Part shown: positions 20,536 through 29,324 of the stretch, piece by piece
Layout: each line of letters starts with the position of its first letter
How positions within the stretch are numbered: the stretch's first letter is position 1
Assembly: GCA_038319625.1 (NCBI GenBank)
Contig: JBBQDK010000014.1
Span: forward strand, 1 to 30,003
Direction of reading: 5' to 3'
Source: JBBQDK01 sp038319625
GTDB taxonomy: Bacteria > Pseudomonadota > Gammaproteobacteria > JBBQDK01
DNA: 30,003 nucleotides
Translations under genes and position numbers: made by a program
The notes under the pieces: generated by a model
Told to the model about the DNA's origin: nothing
The model's input: only the letters and a program-made list of their open reading frames with translations
Database searches by the model: none

Positions 20536-22434
20536 CTAAGGATGAAGTGGGACGATGCGTCTCGCCACGCATATTTCATCATAGGCATTCTCCACCGCCT
20601 TGACATAAGACTGCGTCAAACAAAGGGGCGACGCCCGCATCTGTTCGCGCACCCCTGACCGGTACTGTGCCAAGCGGGCCTGATCCTGCGCAAAGCGCAT
20701 AGATATTTCATGGTACTGCTCAGGCGTGTCGGCAATCCACTCGGAATATCCTACGGCCGTAAGCAAGCTCGCACCTACCCGCGCGCTATGCCGATTGCCG
20801 CGTAGAGTGATAACGGGTACGCCCATCCACAGCGCCTCGCAGGTCGTTGTCGTGCCGTTGTAGGGGAACGTATCAAGGGCAATGTCAATACGGCCATAGG
20901 CACCCAGATGACCGCCATCGTCCGCAATAAAGCCGAGCAGATCAAGACGCTCACCGGTTATCCCGGCGTTGGCAAATAATGCCTGATATCGCTCCCGGGT
21001 AGCCTTATCGGTGAGAGAAGGATTCTTCATAACCAAGCGACTATCCGGCATCTCGCGTAGCATTTTGGCCCATACAGCGACCACCTCCGGATTGATCTTG
21101 GCCAGATTATTGAAGGATCCAAAGGTAACGAACCCATTCTTCTGACAGGGTGCGGAGGCGACGGCCGGAGCATTGTCAGGCGGACGGTAGCACAGGAAAC
21201 AACCGGGCAGCCGCACTAGCGACTCCGTGCATAGACACTCTGCTCCGGGCGGGTCAGCGATGGCGTCAGAAAGACGATAGTCCATGTTGACCACACCAGT
21301 CGTATCGGGATAACCGATGAAAGACACTTGCACTGGCGCAGCCCGGCGCGCGAAGGCGGTTAGCCGGCTTCCGCTAGTGTGGCCATTCAAATCCACCAGG
21401 ATGTCGATGCCGTCGGCGCCAATCATTTGCAGCAGTTGCCGGTCATCCAGATCGGCGATATTGCGCCAGCGATGCGCCAGCCGTTGCAGCCGCCCTGTAA
21501 TGACATCAGCATCCTGATGCGAAAAGTAGCAGGTGATTTCAAAGCGCGCAGCATCATGCTGTGTCAGCAAAGGTTCAACAAAATAAGCGACAGAGTGCTT
21601 GCGCAGGTCGGCGGATACATACCCGATCCGCAGTCGTTGTGGGCGCTCTGCTGGAGGGAGTTGCACTAGTGAAGATGCCGGGAACCCGACATTGCCCGGC
21701 CAGCGCCGATGGCGATCAAGGAGACTCTCCTGATCCTGGCCTGCAAAGTATTGCAGTGTGAGCAGTAGGCCGGAATAGATGCGAGCGTTTTCCGGCTGCA
21801 TTTTCAGCACGTCCTGAGAGACATCAATAGATTCTTGGAACTTCCCTTGCATGCACAGCGCCGCGGCCATGTTCTCATAGATCTCAACCTCGCGTGGGTG
21901 ATGCATGCTGATGGCCTTGCGATAGGCATTGATGGCCGCCTCGTAACGACCCATCGTCTGCATCGCCGATCCATACACAGCATAGAACTCCGAGTTGCCA
22001 GGCTGGTATTCCAACGCACTGCGAAAAACCTCCTCAGCCTCATCGTAACGGTGCAGCACAGCAAGGACATGCCCGAGACTCGTCACGGCATTTTCATATT
22101 TCGGATTCAGCGACAGGGTCTTGCGCAAGGCCGCCGCGGCTTGCTCAGCCTGCCCGGTATCACGCAGCGCGATGCCGAGGTTGTACCAGGCTGTCACATG
22201 CTGCGGCGCCAGTTCCACCACCTTTGAACAACATGTAACGGCTTCATCATGCCGCCGGAGTATGCCATTGATCACGCCCAAGGTGAGCCAGCTGTCGGCA
22301 TCGTTTTTCCGACTGGCACAGATCTGCTCGTACACCGATCGCGCCTCCTCAAAGCGTTTCGCCTCGAGCAGTTTCTTGCCCCGCTTAAACTTGGATCGCA
22401 GAAGGATATCGTTGGAAGACATATTTTCCAGCAT
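20536..22434 (-). CDS. TPR / O-GlcNAc transferase-like (SPINDLY, GT41-type) glycosyltransferase
   Basis: The 632-residue protein has about six tetratricopeptide repeats in its first 230 residues (for example AWYNLGIALRDTGQAEQAAA, YAVYGSAMQTMGRYEAAINAY) and a C-terminal GT41 catalytic region. GT-region motifs are RIGYVSADLRKHSVAYF, VDLNGHTSGSRL, VSFIGYPDTTGVVNMDYRLSD, FVTFGSFNNLAKINPEVV and DIALDTFPYNGTTTTCEALW followed by MGVPVITLRGNRHSARVGAS. Bacterial relatives transfer a sugar (GlcNAc or other) to Ser/Thr of proteins such as adhesins or flagellins; the substrate here is unknown. ATG 22434 is used; an in-frame ATG at 22422 with GGA just upstream is an equally good start. Its 3' end meets the degraded efflux remnant. 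Confidence 0.9.
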   Translation of the reverse strand: MLENMSSNDILLRSKFKRGKKLLEAKRFEEARSVYEQICASRKNDADSWLTLGVINGILRRHDEAVTCCSKVVELAPQHVTAWYNLGIALRDTGQAEQAAAALRKTLSLNPKYENAVTSLGHVLAVLHRYDEAEEVFRSALEYQPGNSEFYAVYGSAMQTMGRYEAAINAYRKAISMHHPREVEIYENMAAALCMQGKFQESIDVSQDVLKMQPENARIYSGLLLTLQYFAGQDQESLLDRHRRWPGNVGFPASSLVQLPPAERPQRLRIGYVSADLRKHSVAYFVEPLLTQHDAARFEITCYFSHQDADVITGRLQRLAHRWRNIADLDDRQLLQMIGADGIDILVDLNGHTSGSRLTAFARRAAPVQVSFIGYPDTTGVVNMDYRLSDAIADPPGAECLCTESLVRLPGCFLCYRPPDNAPAVASAPCQKNGFVTFGSFNNLAKINPEVVAVWAKMLREMPDSRLVMKNPSLTDKATRERYQALFANAGITGERLDLLGFIADDGGHLGAYGRIDIALDTFPYNGTTTTCEALWMGVPVITLRGNRHSARVGASLLTAVGYSEWIADTPEQYHEISMRFAQDQARLAQYRSGVREQMRASPLCLTQSYVKAVENAYDEICVARRIVPLHP

Positions 22435-23176
22435 CTACAGCATAAGTCACGTGTCACACGGCTATATCTAATCACTGGGCCTGTTCGTCAAGACCAATCA
22501 GTGGGACGTTAAGTAGACAGCGGTGGCCATTGTTGTCCTGCCAAGTATCTTTGCACAGGATAGTGGTCCAGTGCCATTTCTCGCAGCACCCTGTCTGGGC
22601 GATAAGCATTCGGATGTAATTACAGGTATGCGAATATCTACGCAGTGTCGCGTAGAATAGCAGATTAAAGTCTCTGTTGAAATCATGGAAAAGCTCCAGC
22701 AATTGACTCGCCTCGTCCATTCATTCTTCTAAACCCCATCTGTCGCCTATGTTGGCGACTGCTGAGTCATACGCCGCTCACATTTGCGAAGAACACGTGC
22801 TTATACTATAGGAACTCACTATTCTTCATCACTGCGCGGGATGGATGACGGAAGCGAGATTCAATAGACATCACCAGAAATTTATGGAATGCTACCTGCA
22901 ACAACGCTGGAAATTCTTCAACAGTGGGCCTTCCACCCTAGAAGACTCGCTAATGCCGGGATAAAAGCACCAACGCTCCGCTTAAACACTGAAGTGTCAA
23001 ACGACGCTGGTTGCCCCCTCTGGCATTTCCTCCCATCTGAGTTAAGTAAGCGTCGTTATGGCCGCTCCGGCACCTTTCCGATTTTTGGTAAACTATACAG
23101 AACCGGTTTTTCGTAAAAGTGGCTCATCCTTAGCCGAGACTGTCGCTTTTTCTTATCCAAGCTAAAGCAGTGCAAT
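22435..23176. other. Long intergenic region, 742 bases
   Basis: This lies between the divergent GT41-type and GT9-like genes. Base composition is clearly more AT-rich than the left half of the window. A minus-strand frame at 22472-22720 (82 codons, Cys/Trp-containing) and a plus-strand frame at 22889-23116 were considered; neither has a convincing ribosome-binding site or family resemblance. A -10-like TATACA at 23094-23099 may serve the next gene. No RNA structure was recognised. Confidence 0.35.
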
Positions 23177-24427
23177 ATGAACCCCGATAAGACAATCATC
23201 AAGCTACGCAGCCTTGTAACAAGCCGACGATTACCAGAGGCTCGAGATCTTTCTATCAGCCTTACACGCTCACACCCACAAAATGCAACTATTTGGCGAA
23301 TGCGTGGTGACCTGCATCTTCAGCTTGGTGAGTTTGAATCTGCCATAGAGTGCATCCAGCGCATTATCATGTTGCTATCGTCTGCAAGTTCAATCGAACA
23401 CACCATGCTGAATGAGATGTATCATCTGCTTGCTACAGTATTCTATAAGGCTGGCCGTGTGTCCGAGGCAATTAACGCCTTGGACCGATTTCTTTCTGTT
23501 GAACCAGATCATGCTGATGCGCGCGCCTTCAGAGCCATTTGTCACTTGCTTTCGGGTGACTTTCAGCAAGGATGGCCGGAGTATGAATGGCGATTGAAAA
23601 CACGACTTATTGCCGGGTCCAATGTGGATAGGCCGCGCTGGGACGGACAAGCTTTTGTTGGAAAGACCATTTTGATCGAACGTGAGCAGGGGCATGGCGA
23701 CACGATGCAATTCGTACGCTACCTGCACAAAGTAAAAAGTCTCGGTGGAACGATTATCCTTGTTTGCCAGCCGGCACTTCAACGGCTCTTGAGGAATTGC
23801 GCGGATCACGTCATACGCCAGAACGAATTAACACCCTCTTATGACTTCAGAATCTCCTTAATGAGTCTACCGAATCTTTTCCATACATCTCTCGATACTA
23901 TCCCTTCTGAAGCACCCTATCTAAAAGTGCCACGAGAAGCGGGGACGCGGGCAGTATCAATACTTGCTGACCATAAAAGGGTATTGCGGGCAGGATTGGT
24001 ATGGGCGGGCACAACTAACCATGATTTAACCTTGCGTCAATTCAATGAATTATTCTCAATAAAGGGAATAAAGTTCTTCAGTCTTCAAAAAGGCGATGCC
24101 GCAGCAGAACTTAAGTCAGCCACCCCGAATACCATCATTGAACTCGGACATACTTTTGAAGATTTCGCAGACACAGGTGCGGCGATCAAGGAACTGGATT
24201 TGGTGATATCCGTAGATACGGCGGTGGCACACTTGGCCGGTGCATTGGGAAAGCCGGTATGGACCTTACTCCCCTTCGTGCCGGATTGGCGTTGGATGCT
24301 GGGCCGCGAGGATACACCTTGGTATCCGACGATGCGCCTGTTCCGCCAACCGGCGCCAGGGAATTGGTCGTCAGTTATCCGTCGCCTTGCTGGGGAATTA
24401 AAAGCTCTAGTTGGCAATAGAGAATAA
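23177..24427 (+). CDS. TPR / GT9-like (heptosyltransferase-fold) glycosyltransferase
   Basis: The 416-residue protein has N-terminal TPR-like helices (about 1-150, for example MYHLLATVFYKAGRVSEAIN followed by ALDRFLSVEPDHADARAF). A GT-B type catalytic part follows, beginning with GWPEYEWRLKTR and the loop REQGHGDTMQFVRYL, a family block common in TPR-fused GT9-like proteins. The C-terminal half includes GLVWAGTTNHDLTLRQF and the nucleotide-sugar region VISVDTAVAHLAGALGKPVW followed by TLLPFVPDWRWMLGREDTPWYPTMRLFRQ. It probably transfers a sugar onto protein or glycan with the neighbouring GT41-type protein; acceptor and donor are unknown. No strong ribosome-binding site is seen before ATG 23177 (only a weak AAAGCAG). 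Lower GC and more A/T-ending codons than the left half suggest acquisition. Confidence 0.85.
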   Translation: MNPDKTIIKLRSLVTSRRLPEARDLSISLTRSHPQNATIWRMRGDLHLQLGEFESAIECIQRIIMLLSSASSIEHTMLNEMYHLLATVFYKAGRVSEAINALDRFLSVEPDHADARAFRAICHLLSGDFQQGWPEYEWRLKTRLIAGSNVDRPRWDGQAFVGKTILIEREQGHGDTMQFVRYLHKVKSLGGTIILVCQPALQRLLRNCADHVIRQNELTPSYDFRISLMSLPNLFHTSLDTIPSEAPYLKVPREAGTRAVSILADHKRVLRAGLVWAGTTNHDLTLRQFNELFSIKGIKFFSLQKGDAAAELKSATPNTIIELGHTFEDFADTGAAIKELDLVISVDTAVAHLAGALGKPVWTLLPFVPDWRWMLGREDTPWYPTMRLFRQPAPGNWSSVIRRLAGELKALVGNRE

Positions 24428-24791
24428 TAAGCTATTGATTATTAATATACTATTCTGATGGCGCCGAAGCAATGCGTCCACTCCAAATAATAAATACCGC
24501 AACCCTCCTTCAACATCGGCATCAGAACTGATGTCACGGACTATTATTTTTGTTCCCATAGCCCATCCGTCCATGCAAGAATTTAATTAAAGTTAAAAGG
24601 ATTCAACAACGCCATAATCCACACCAACTATAATCGACGGCGAGTTTAGCAAGTATTACATTCAGGATCAGTAGTTATCACTTTGCAAAGTAAGGGATAG
24701 GTGTGTTGCATTATGACGCATCTGGGTAGACAGACAGAAACCTCATACGAGTTTGCAGGTAGTCATAATTATAACATTTAAGGTCATGATC
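24428..24791. other. AT-rich intergenic region, 364 bases
   Basis: No gene was recognised. The region is markedly AT-rich (TTATTAATATAC, TTTAATTAAAGTTAAAAGG), consistent with promoter DNA for the lipoprotein gene or with acquired sequence. An AAGG ribosome-binding site at 24780-24783 serves the next gene. Confidence 0.4.
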
Positions 24792-25730
24792 ATGAAAAAA
24801 AGATACATGCACGACATCGCCAATCTGGCTGTAAGCATCATTTTCATTGCACTTTCTGGATGCACGGCTCTGAATACATTCCCTCAGGCAGCCAGGAGTG
24901 GTGACACCGTTGCATTGGCGGTGGGATCGGCAGACGGTATGACGCGCGCCAATACGACGGCCTATTTTGTTTCCAATTCCAATTCAACCCAATATGATCT
25001 GACGCCGACGATTCGTGGGATATTTAATCTGTATGCCGACAAGACCAGTTCCGTCTACAACCTAGGGTCAGACGCTGTCCATGTGGTCAATACTTCAGGC
25101 CATGAACAATGGATTACGATCATGGCCCTCGATTTACCCCAAGGTCTGCCGATCGGGCCAGGGAGTGTTCACATCACCACGACAGCGACTTACCCTACTA
25201 TTGGTAGCCATATAAACAACAAGCCGATCAACCTTGAAATCCTTCCGGGCACCGGCACATCCGATAATCTGTCATATGAATTCGGGCTCGGTGCCAGCAT
25301 GACCGGAGACCTGACCCAATTGGAAGCCGTCCCACATGCCCAAATAATTCCAGCATTCCCCCTAAGCACCACTTGGCCAACCTATGGGGCGATTGAAATG
25401 AAGCTGCATGTCCCGACCTCGGCGGGTACGTCGCTCCAGCCCCCGGCTCTGAGGGTGCTTCCCGACGACCTGAGCATAGCCACATGGTCGAATCTCAACA
25501 CCATTTACCACCACGACAGCAATCAAGATTTGACCATCATGCTAATGAGTCCGACAGGCAAGCTTCAGTATTATGAGTCGCGATTTGCAATTGCATTGCG
25601 CTTCGACCCAAATGATGCTTCTTTCAACTTCGTAGGAACGCCGGTGATTAGCTCAGTGAACTACTACGATGTCAATGGCAACACGGTTGCCGGCCCACCG
25701 ATATCAGACTTCTCAGTGCAGATGCGCTGA
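24792..25730 (+). CDS. Putative secreted lipoprotein, unknown family
   Basis: This is an outer-membrane or periplasmic lipoprotein of about 312 residues. The start at 24792 gives a classic lipoprotein signal: MKKRYMHDIANLAVSIIFIA, then LSGC as lipobox with the lipidated Cys at about residue 25. Earlier in-frame Met codons (24753, 24786) exist, but AAGG at 24780-24783 is best spaced for 24792. The mature part is beta-rich, with Ser/Thr/Asn/Gly and hydrophobic alternation (GDTVALAVGSADGMTRANTT, VHITTTATYPTIGSHINNKP). Three aspartate-containing stretches near the end (LPDDLSIATWSNLNTIYHHD, FDPNDASFNF, YYDVNGNTV) are visible. No catalytic motif was recognised. It sits alone between the TPR-GT gene and the IS remnant and could be a surface substrate of the neighbouring glycosyltransferases, but that is speculation. 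Confidence 0.72.
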   Translation: MKKRYMHDIANLAVSIIFIALSGCTALNTFPQAARSGDTVALAVGSADGMTRANTTAYFVSNSNSTQYDLTPTIRGIFNLYADKTSSVYNLGSDAVHVVNTSGHEQWITIMALDLPQGLPIGPGSVHITTTATYPTIGSHINNKPINLEILPGTGTSDNLSYEFGLGASMTGDLTQLEAVPHAQIIPAFPLSTTWPTYGAIEMKLHVPTSAGTSLQPPALRVLPDDLSIATWSNLNTIYHHDSNQDLTIMLMSPTGKLQYYESRFAIALRFDPNDASFNFVGTPVISSVNYYDVNGNTVAGPPISDFSVQMR

Positions 25731-25806
25731 TTTCTGCCAATTCTGATCTTGTTGATTTGCACTTAAAACTGACCCATGTATAGACACTGTCCTGCTTGAG
25801 ACCTGA

Positions 25807-25839
25807 GAGCTGGCCCCAGGAATCTGAACAACCGGATAA
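25807..25839 (+). repeat. 33-bp direct repeat, copy B
   Basis: This copy of 20494-20526 (three mismatches) still encodes ELAPGI and a stop in the same relative frame. There is no recognisable efflux-protein sequence before it, and it runs directly into IS3-family orfB sequence. The ~75 bases before it (25731-25806) hold nothing identifiable. Confidence 0.7.
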
Positions 25840-26102
25840 CCGGTCTGCTCCAGCAGCACGGCATCCTCATCTGCAGGGACAGCAATAGCTATTGGTGTGA
25901 TAACGCGTTCGTCGAGCAGTTGTGGAAGTCGGCGCAGTACTAGCAGGTGTATCTCCACACCTACGAGTCAGTCTCACAGGCCAAGGCCATAATAGGAAGA
26001 TACTTCGACTTCTACAAGAATCGCCGGCCGCAATCGAGCATTGACCGACTGACACCGTATCAGTTTTACCTTAAATCGCTGCCCCAGCCCAAGGCAGCTT
26101 AA
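25839..26102 (+). pseudogene. IS3-family transposase orfB remnant (C-terminal end)
   Basis: Reading from ACC at 25839: TGLLQQHGILICRDSNSYWC, DNAFVEQLWKSAQY, an in-frame TAG, then QVYLHTYESVSQAKAIIGRY, FDFYKNRRPQSSIDRLTPYQ and a tail ending at TAA 26100-26102. This is the end of the DDE integrase domain of IS3-family transposases; the DNAFVEQLW and FYKNRRPQSS blocks are characteristic. The front of the gene and the left IS end are missing, and an internal stop confirms it is dead. The FkbM gene follows within about 110 bases. Confidence 0.85.
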
Positions 26103-26212
26103 CGATGCAACAGATCCACTTATCAAGCCGGGTATGGTTGTTCAAAAAAATGGAACCGCTTCTATATCCGCTAACTTTAACTAAAAGTTTATTAACATCT
26201 GGAACTTTCGTT

Positions 26213-27091
26213 ATGAATAACTCACAGAATAACTACATAAAAATAATAGCTGACCTGGTCCTAGAACAGGATGACTCAGTAACATTCACCATTCTGGAAA
26301 TCGGTGCCGTACCACTTGAAGGCGCACCTGAGCCTTTCCACCAATTATTGGATTTCTTTCCAGGATCGCAGATTATAGCCTTTGAAGTAGATGAAGAGCT
26401 ATGCGAAAGTTTGAATAAAACATCTAAACTAGGCATTAAATATTTTCCATCCGCACTAGGACGCGCCGAGGAAACCCGTACATTTTATGAAACCAGGCAC
26501 CCCATGTGCTGCTCGCTGTACAAGCCAAATGAAAGACTGATTAGCCTCTATAATAATTTCGAAGTTGCATATTTAAAGTCTATCGGATCCATCCAAACTG
26601 TTAGCTTGGATTATTTTGTTCAACAAAATAATATTCAATCAGTAGATTTTATAAAGATCGATATTCAAGGGGCGGAACTGGATGTTTTCCAAGGCGGGCA
26701 TAACATCCTTAAACAAATCGTTGCCATGGTATGTGAGGTTGAGTTCATTCCTCACTATATAGACCAACCTCTATTTGGTGATGTCTGTGCTTTCTTAAAT
26801 AAAGAAGACATCATGTTCCATAAATTCCTGGGGCTCTCCGGTCGCGCCCTATCCCCGATAGTTGTTAACAAAAACATCAACTATCCGACACAACATATCT
26901 GGTCTGACGCCGTATTTATTAGAGATATTTTCAAGTTACCTGAACTGTCACCACAAAAGCTTCTCAAGCTGGGCATACTTGCTTCTCTATACGGTAGCCC
27001 GGATTTGACGTATCACTGTTTTCAACACTATGACAGCTTGAAAGAAACAGACCTTAAAGGATTATTCCTTGCTCTGGTCAGCGCCCAGTAA
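26213..27091 (+). CDS. FkbM-family SAM-dependent methyltransferase
   Basis: FkbM-type enzymes O-methylate sugars or other hydroxyls in glycan and natural-product pathways; here the target is probably a glycan in the same island. The 292-residue protein has TILEIGAVPLEGAPEPFHQL (a LD-x-GA-type SAM motif variant), FFPGSQIIAFEVDEELCESL, TVSLDYFVQQ, then SVDFIKIDIQGAELDVFQGG, the FkbM hallmark KIDIQGAEL. A C-terminal extension follows (SPQKLLKLGILASLYGSPDL). The frame is open back to ATG 26105, directly after the IS3 remnant. The start at 26213 is chosen because GGAA at 26201-26204 is eight bases upstream and the family begins near there; 26105 or 26151 are alternatives. Low GC. Confidence 0.82.
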   Translation: MNNSQNNYIKIIADLVLEQDDSVTFTILEIGAVPLEGAPEPFHQLLDFFPGSQIIAFEVDEELCESLNKTSKLGIKYFPSALGRAEETRTFYETRHPMCCSLYKPNERLISLYNNFEVAYLKSIGSIQTVSLDYFVQQNNIQSVDFIKIDIQGAELDVFQGGHNILKQIVAMVCEVEFIPHYIDQPLFGDVCAFLNKEDIMFHKFLGLSGRALSPIVVNKNINYPTQHIWSDAVFIRDIFKLPELSPQKLLKLGILASLYGSPDLTYHCFQHYDSLKETDLKGLFLALVSAQ

Positions 27092-27115
27092 TGTAGGCCA
27101 ATACTTTTGGCTTTC

Positions 27116-27497
27116 TGATCCTGCCCCACTTCCCCGGACACTCGGTTAAGAGATTAAAATCTTAACACGAGATGGAGCAACGAAAGCGAAGAAAGACGTG
27201 AAAAAGGTCCGGAACCAATACAGTCTGGAGTTCAAGAAACAGGCATTGGATCGGGCGGAGAAGGATGGGGTAGCGACAGCGGCGCGGGATCTGAATCTGA
27301 AGGAAAGCCAACTCTACGCCTGGCGCCAGAAGCGGCGCCTGGAAGGTCTGACGATGGAAGAACAGATACAACAGCTGGGCGAGTTGGCGCGGCTCAAGCG
27401 GGAGGTTGCACGGCTGGAGGAGGAAAATTCCTTCCTAAAAAAAGCGACGGCGTACTTCGTGAAGCAGCCGAAGTGAGGTACGCCATGATCCAGCTGA
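27116..27497 (+). mobile_element. Truncated IS3-family element (left end plus orfA)
   Basis: The left end appears to be TGATCCTGCCCCACTTCCCC at 27116, a typical IS3-family terminal pattern, followed by the promoter region and orfA (27198-27476). The coding run of orfB, which should begin about 27479 (frame GEVRYAMIQ), breaks off after a few codons near 27497. No right end is seen, so the element is truncated and immobile on its own. Confidence 0.65.
27198..27476 (+). CDS. IS3-family transposase orfA (HTH protein)
   Basis: This 92-residue DNA-binding first frame of IS3-type transposase starts at GTG 27198; a nearby ATG at 27172 is out of frame and stops at once. It has KKVRNQYSLEFKKQALDRAE then an HTH (VATAARDLNLKESQLYAWRQ) and a leucine-zipper-like tail (EQIQQLGELARLKREVARLE, EENSFLKKATAYF). 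In an intact element, OrfAB forms by -1 frameshifting near the orfA end, where CTAAAAAAAG (27436-27445) is a possible slippery stretch. orfB is missing downstream, so this copy cannot transpose. Confidence 0.88.
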   Translation: MKKVRNQYSLEFKKQALDRAEKDGVATAARDLNLKESQLYAWRQKRRLEGLTMEEQIQQLGELARLKREVARLEEENSFLKKATAYFVKQPK

Positions 27498-27669
27498 AGT
27501 GGACCCCAACCCAGACACAGCCATCAAACGTGCGACTACCGCTCGCCTGTACAGCTCCAGGAAGCGGCTGGTGTTGCTTAACCGGGCGCCCATGAAATCG
27601 GGGATACCTCACTATCTTGTATCCTCTGCTAATATACGATTCTTTATTTACTTCTTTCTGGAGCCACAA
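27498..27669. other. Region between truncated IS and SEC-C/FkbM gene
   Basis: A frame open from 27499 runs into the next gene, but its first 57 codons read as unrelated sequence (DPNPDTAIKRATTARLYSSR). They likely come from a decayed neighbouring element. GGAG at 27660-27663 is the ribosome-binding site for the real start at 27670. Confidence 0.45.
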
Positions 27670-29217
27670 ATGTCTTCACCTAGCCGCAATGATCTTTGCC
27701 CCTGCGGTAGTGGAAAGAAGTACAAGAAATGCTGCTTAATCAATCCAGCTACAAAACCTTACGTCCCCATTCAAACAGCAAGTCAGAAAATTAAGGTGAT
27801 TCCTACTGCCACACTTACATTGATTGATGGAGTGAAAATTGTTGTTCCAGACTCACTTAATTTGATTACTGCATACGTGCTACGCGAACAGCAGGACTGG
27901 TTTGAGGAAGAAATAAAATTCCTGCGCCACTTACTGAAGCGTGGACAAAAAGTGATAGACATTGGCGCTAATTATGGCGTCTACACGCTATGCATAGCAA
28001 AAGCTGTGGGGGCATCTGGACACGTGTGGGCCTTTGAGCCAGCGTCAAGCACTGCTAAATTGCTTGCAGAGGGAATCGCCGCAAATAGATTTTCACAGAT
28101 AATTACCCTTGAACGGAGCGCGCTCTCCAGCGTAAAGGGTAAAGCCCAATTATCCTTGAATCAGAGTTCTGAACTGAATGCACTGGTTCATGACCATCTG
28201 TCAACGAGCGCCACAGAGACCGTGCCCCTGGTAACCCTGGACGACTGCATGGAAACTTATGGATGGCGTGGTATTGAATTCGTAAAAATCGATGCAGAGG
28301 GAGAGGAAGCCAATATCCTTAGGGGCGGTGAACGATTCTTCTCAGAACAGTCCCCGCTAGTCCAGTACGAGGTAAAAGCATTCCCCGAGATGCACATGGA
28401 GCTCGTGCAAACTTTCTCTTCTCTTGGCTATGATTCTTACCGGCTGGTACCAGGACTCAACCTGTTAGTTCCATTTGATGCTCAGTCACAACAAGATGAA
28501 TACTTGCTCAATTTATTTTGCTGCAAGCCAGATTGCGCCTCTCAGCTAGTCTCTCAAGGTTATTTAATTGATTCATCCGGACTAAGCACGGGAAGATTGC
28601 GACCCAATTACCTCTTGGATAAAATCAAAGGGCAACACGCCTATGACTGGCAGCACACTCTTGCAGAATTACCCTATGGAACATTATTCGCCAAGCTTTG
28701 GGAACAGACAATGGCAACTGGGAACAGTGAAGAGGTGGATAAAGCACTTTCCTTCTATGCCATAAGTCGAGATTCGACCCTGATTATGGCGGAGCGCTTT
28801 TGTGCATTGGAAGCCAGTTTTAACCTGTTCAGGACGTTGTGTGAACATCAGCCATCACACCTGCGACTGTCCAGCCTGGCGCGAGCGGCGCGGGATTATG
28901 GCGCACGATCCATTGCCGTAAATGCGCTTGGCCAACTGAGCAATGCCATCATCCAAAACAATCAGCTGGATGCGAGTGAGCCATTTCTTACTCCGGGTGA
29001 ACGTTTCGATTCCTGCCACCCCGGTGAAAATACTGGCAAGTGGATTCTGTCATCCGTTCTGGAAGAACTTGAACGGCTTGTTCATTACTCGTCCTTCTAT
29101 ACTGGAAACTCGGCTCGACCGCGCTTGGAAGCCATTCGCGATCTTGGATTTGGCAGTGCAGAAATGAAACGCCGGTTAAGTTTGTTGCAGCAGCGTTTTG
29201 GTCCGCTCACCACCTAA
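27670..29217 (+). CDS. SEC-C zinc motif / FkbM methyltransferase fusion
   Basis: The 515-residue protein begins with a SEC-C motif, MSSPSRNDLCPCGSGKKYKK followed by CC, a zinc-binding element known from the SecA C-terminus and many unrelated proteins. An FkbM methyltransferase follows (about 70-290): QKVIDIGANYGVYTLCIAKA, HVWAFEPASSTAKLL, VPLVTLDDCMETY and IEFVKIDAEGEEANILRGGE. The last 220 residues are a helical region with no domain I recognise (QHAYDWQHTLAELPYGTLFA, SFYAISRDSTLIMAERFCAL). ATG 27670 is preferred over the upstream open frame because of GGAG at 27660-27663 and the canonical SEC-C start. Its methyl acceptor is probably a glycan. Confidence 0.88.
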   Translation: MSSPSRNDLCPCGSGKKYKKCCLINPATKPYVPIQTASQKIKVIPTATLTLIDGVKIVVPDSLNLITAYVLREQQDWFEEEIKFLRHLLKRGQKVIDIGANYGVYTLCIAKAVGASGHVWAFEPASSTAKLLAEGIAANRFSQIITLERSALSSVKGKAQLSLNQSSELNALVHDHLSTSATETVPLVTLDDCMETYGWRGIEFVKIDAEGEEANILRGGERFFSEQSPLVQYEVKAFPEMHMELVQTFSSLGYDSYRLVPGLNLLVPFDAQSQQDEYLLNLFCCKPDCASQLVSQGYLIDSSGLSTGRLRPNYLLDKIKGQHAYDWQHTLAELPYGTLFAKLWEQTMATGNSEEVDKALSFYAISRDSTLIMAERFCALEASFNLFRTLCEHQPSHLRLSSLARAARDYGARSIAVNALGQLSNAIIQNNQLDASEPFLTPGERFDSCHPGENTGKWILSSVLEELERLVHYSSFYTGNSARPRLEAIRDLGFGSAEMKRRLSLLQQRFGPLTT

Positions 29218-29324
29218 CATGAAGTTTGGGGTGAACTACCAGGCGCCATGGCATATCCTGGGTTGAATATATCCATGGAAAATGCTAAACATCTCTGATG
29301 TTCATCAAGTCATGAAAAGCAATT

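Noticed and set aside
22472..22720. 82-codon minus-strand frame with several Cys and Trp
   Set aside because: Weak start context and no recognisable family; could be real but cannot be supported by sequence alone.
25731..25806. Possible IS end (TTGCACTTAAAACTGACCC) after the lipoprotein gene
   Set aside because: It reminds me of IS-flanking sequence, but no matching second end or transposase could be found, so it is not called.
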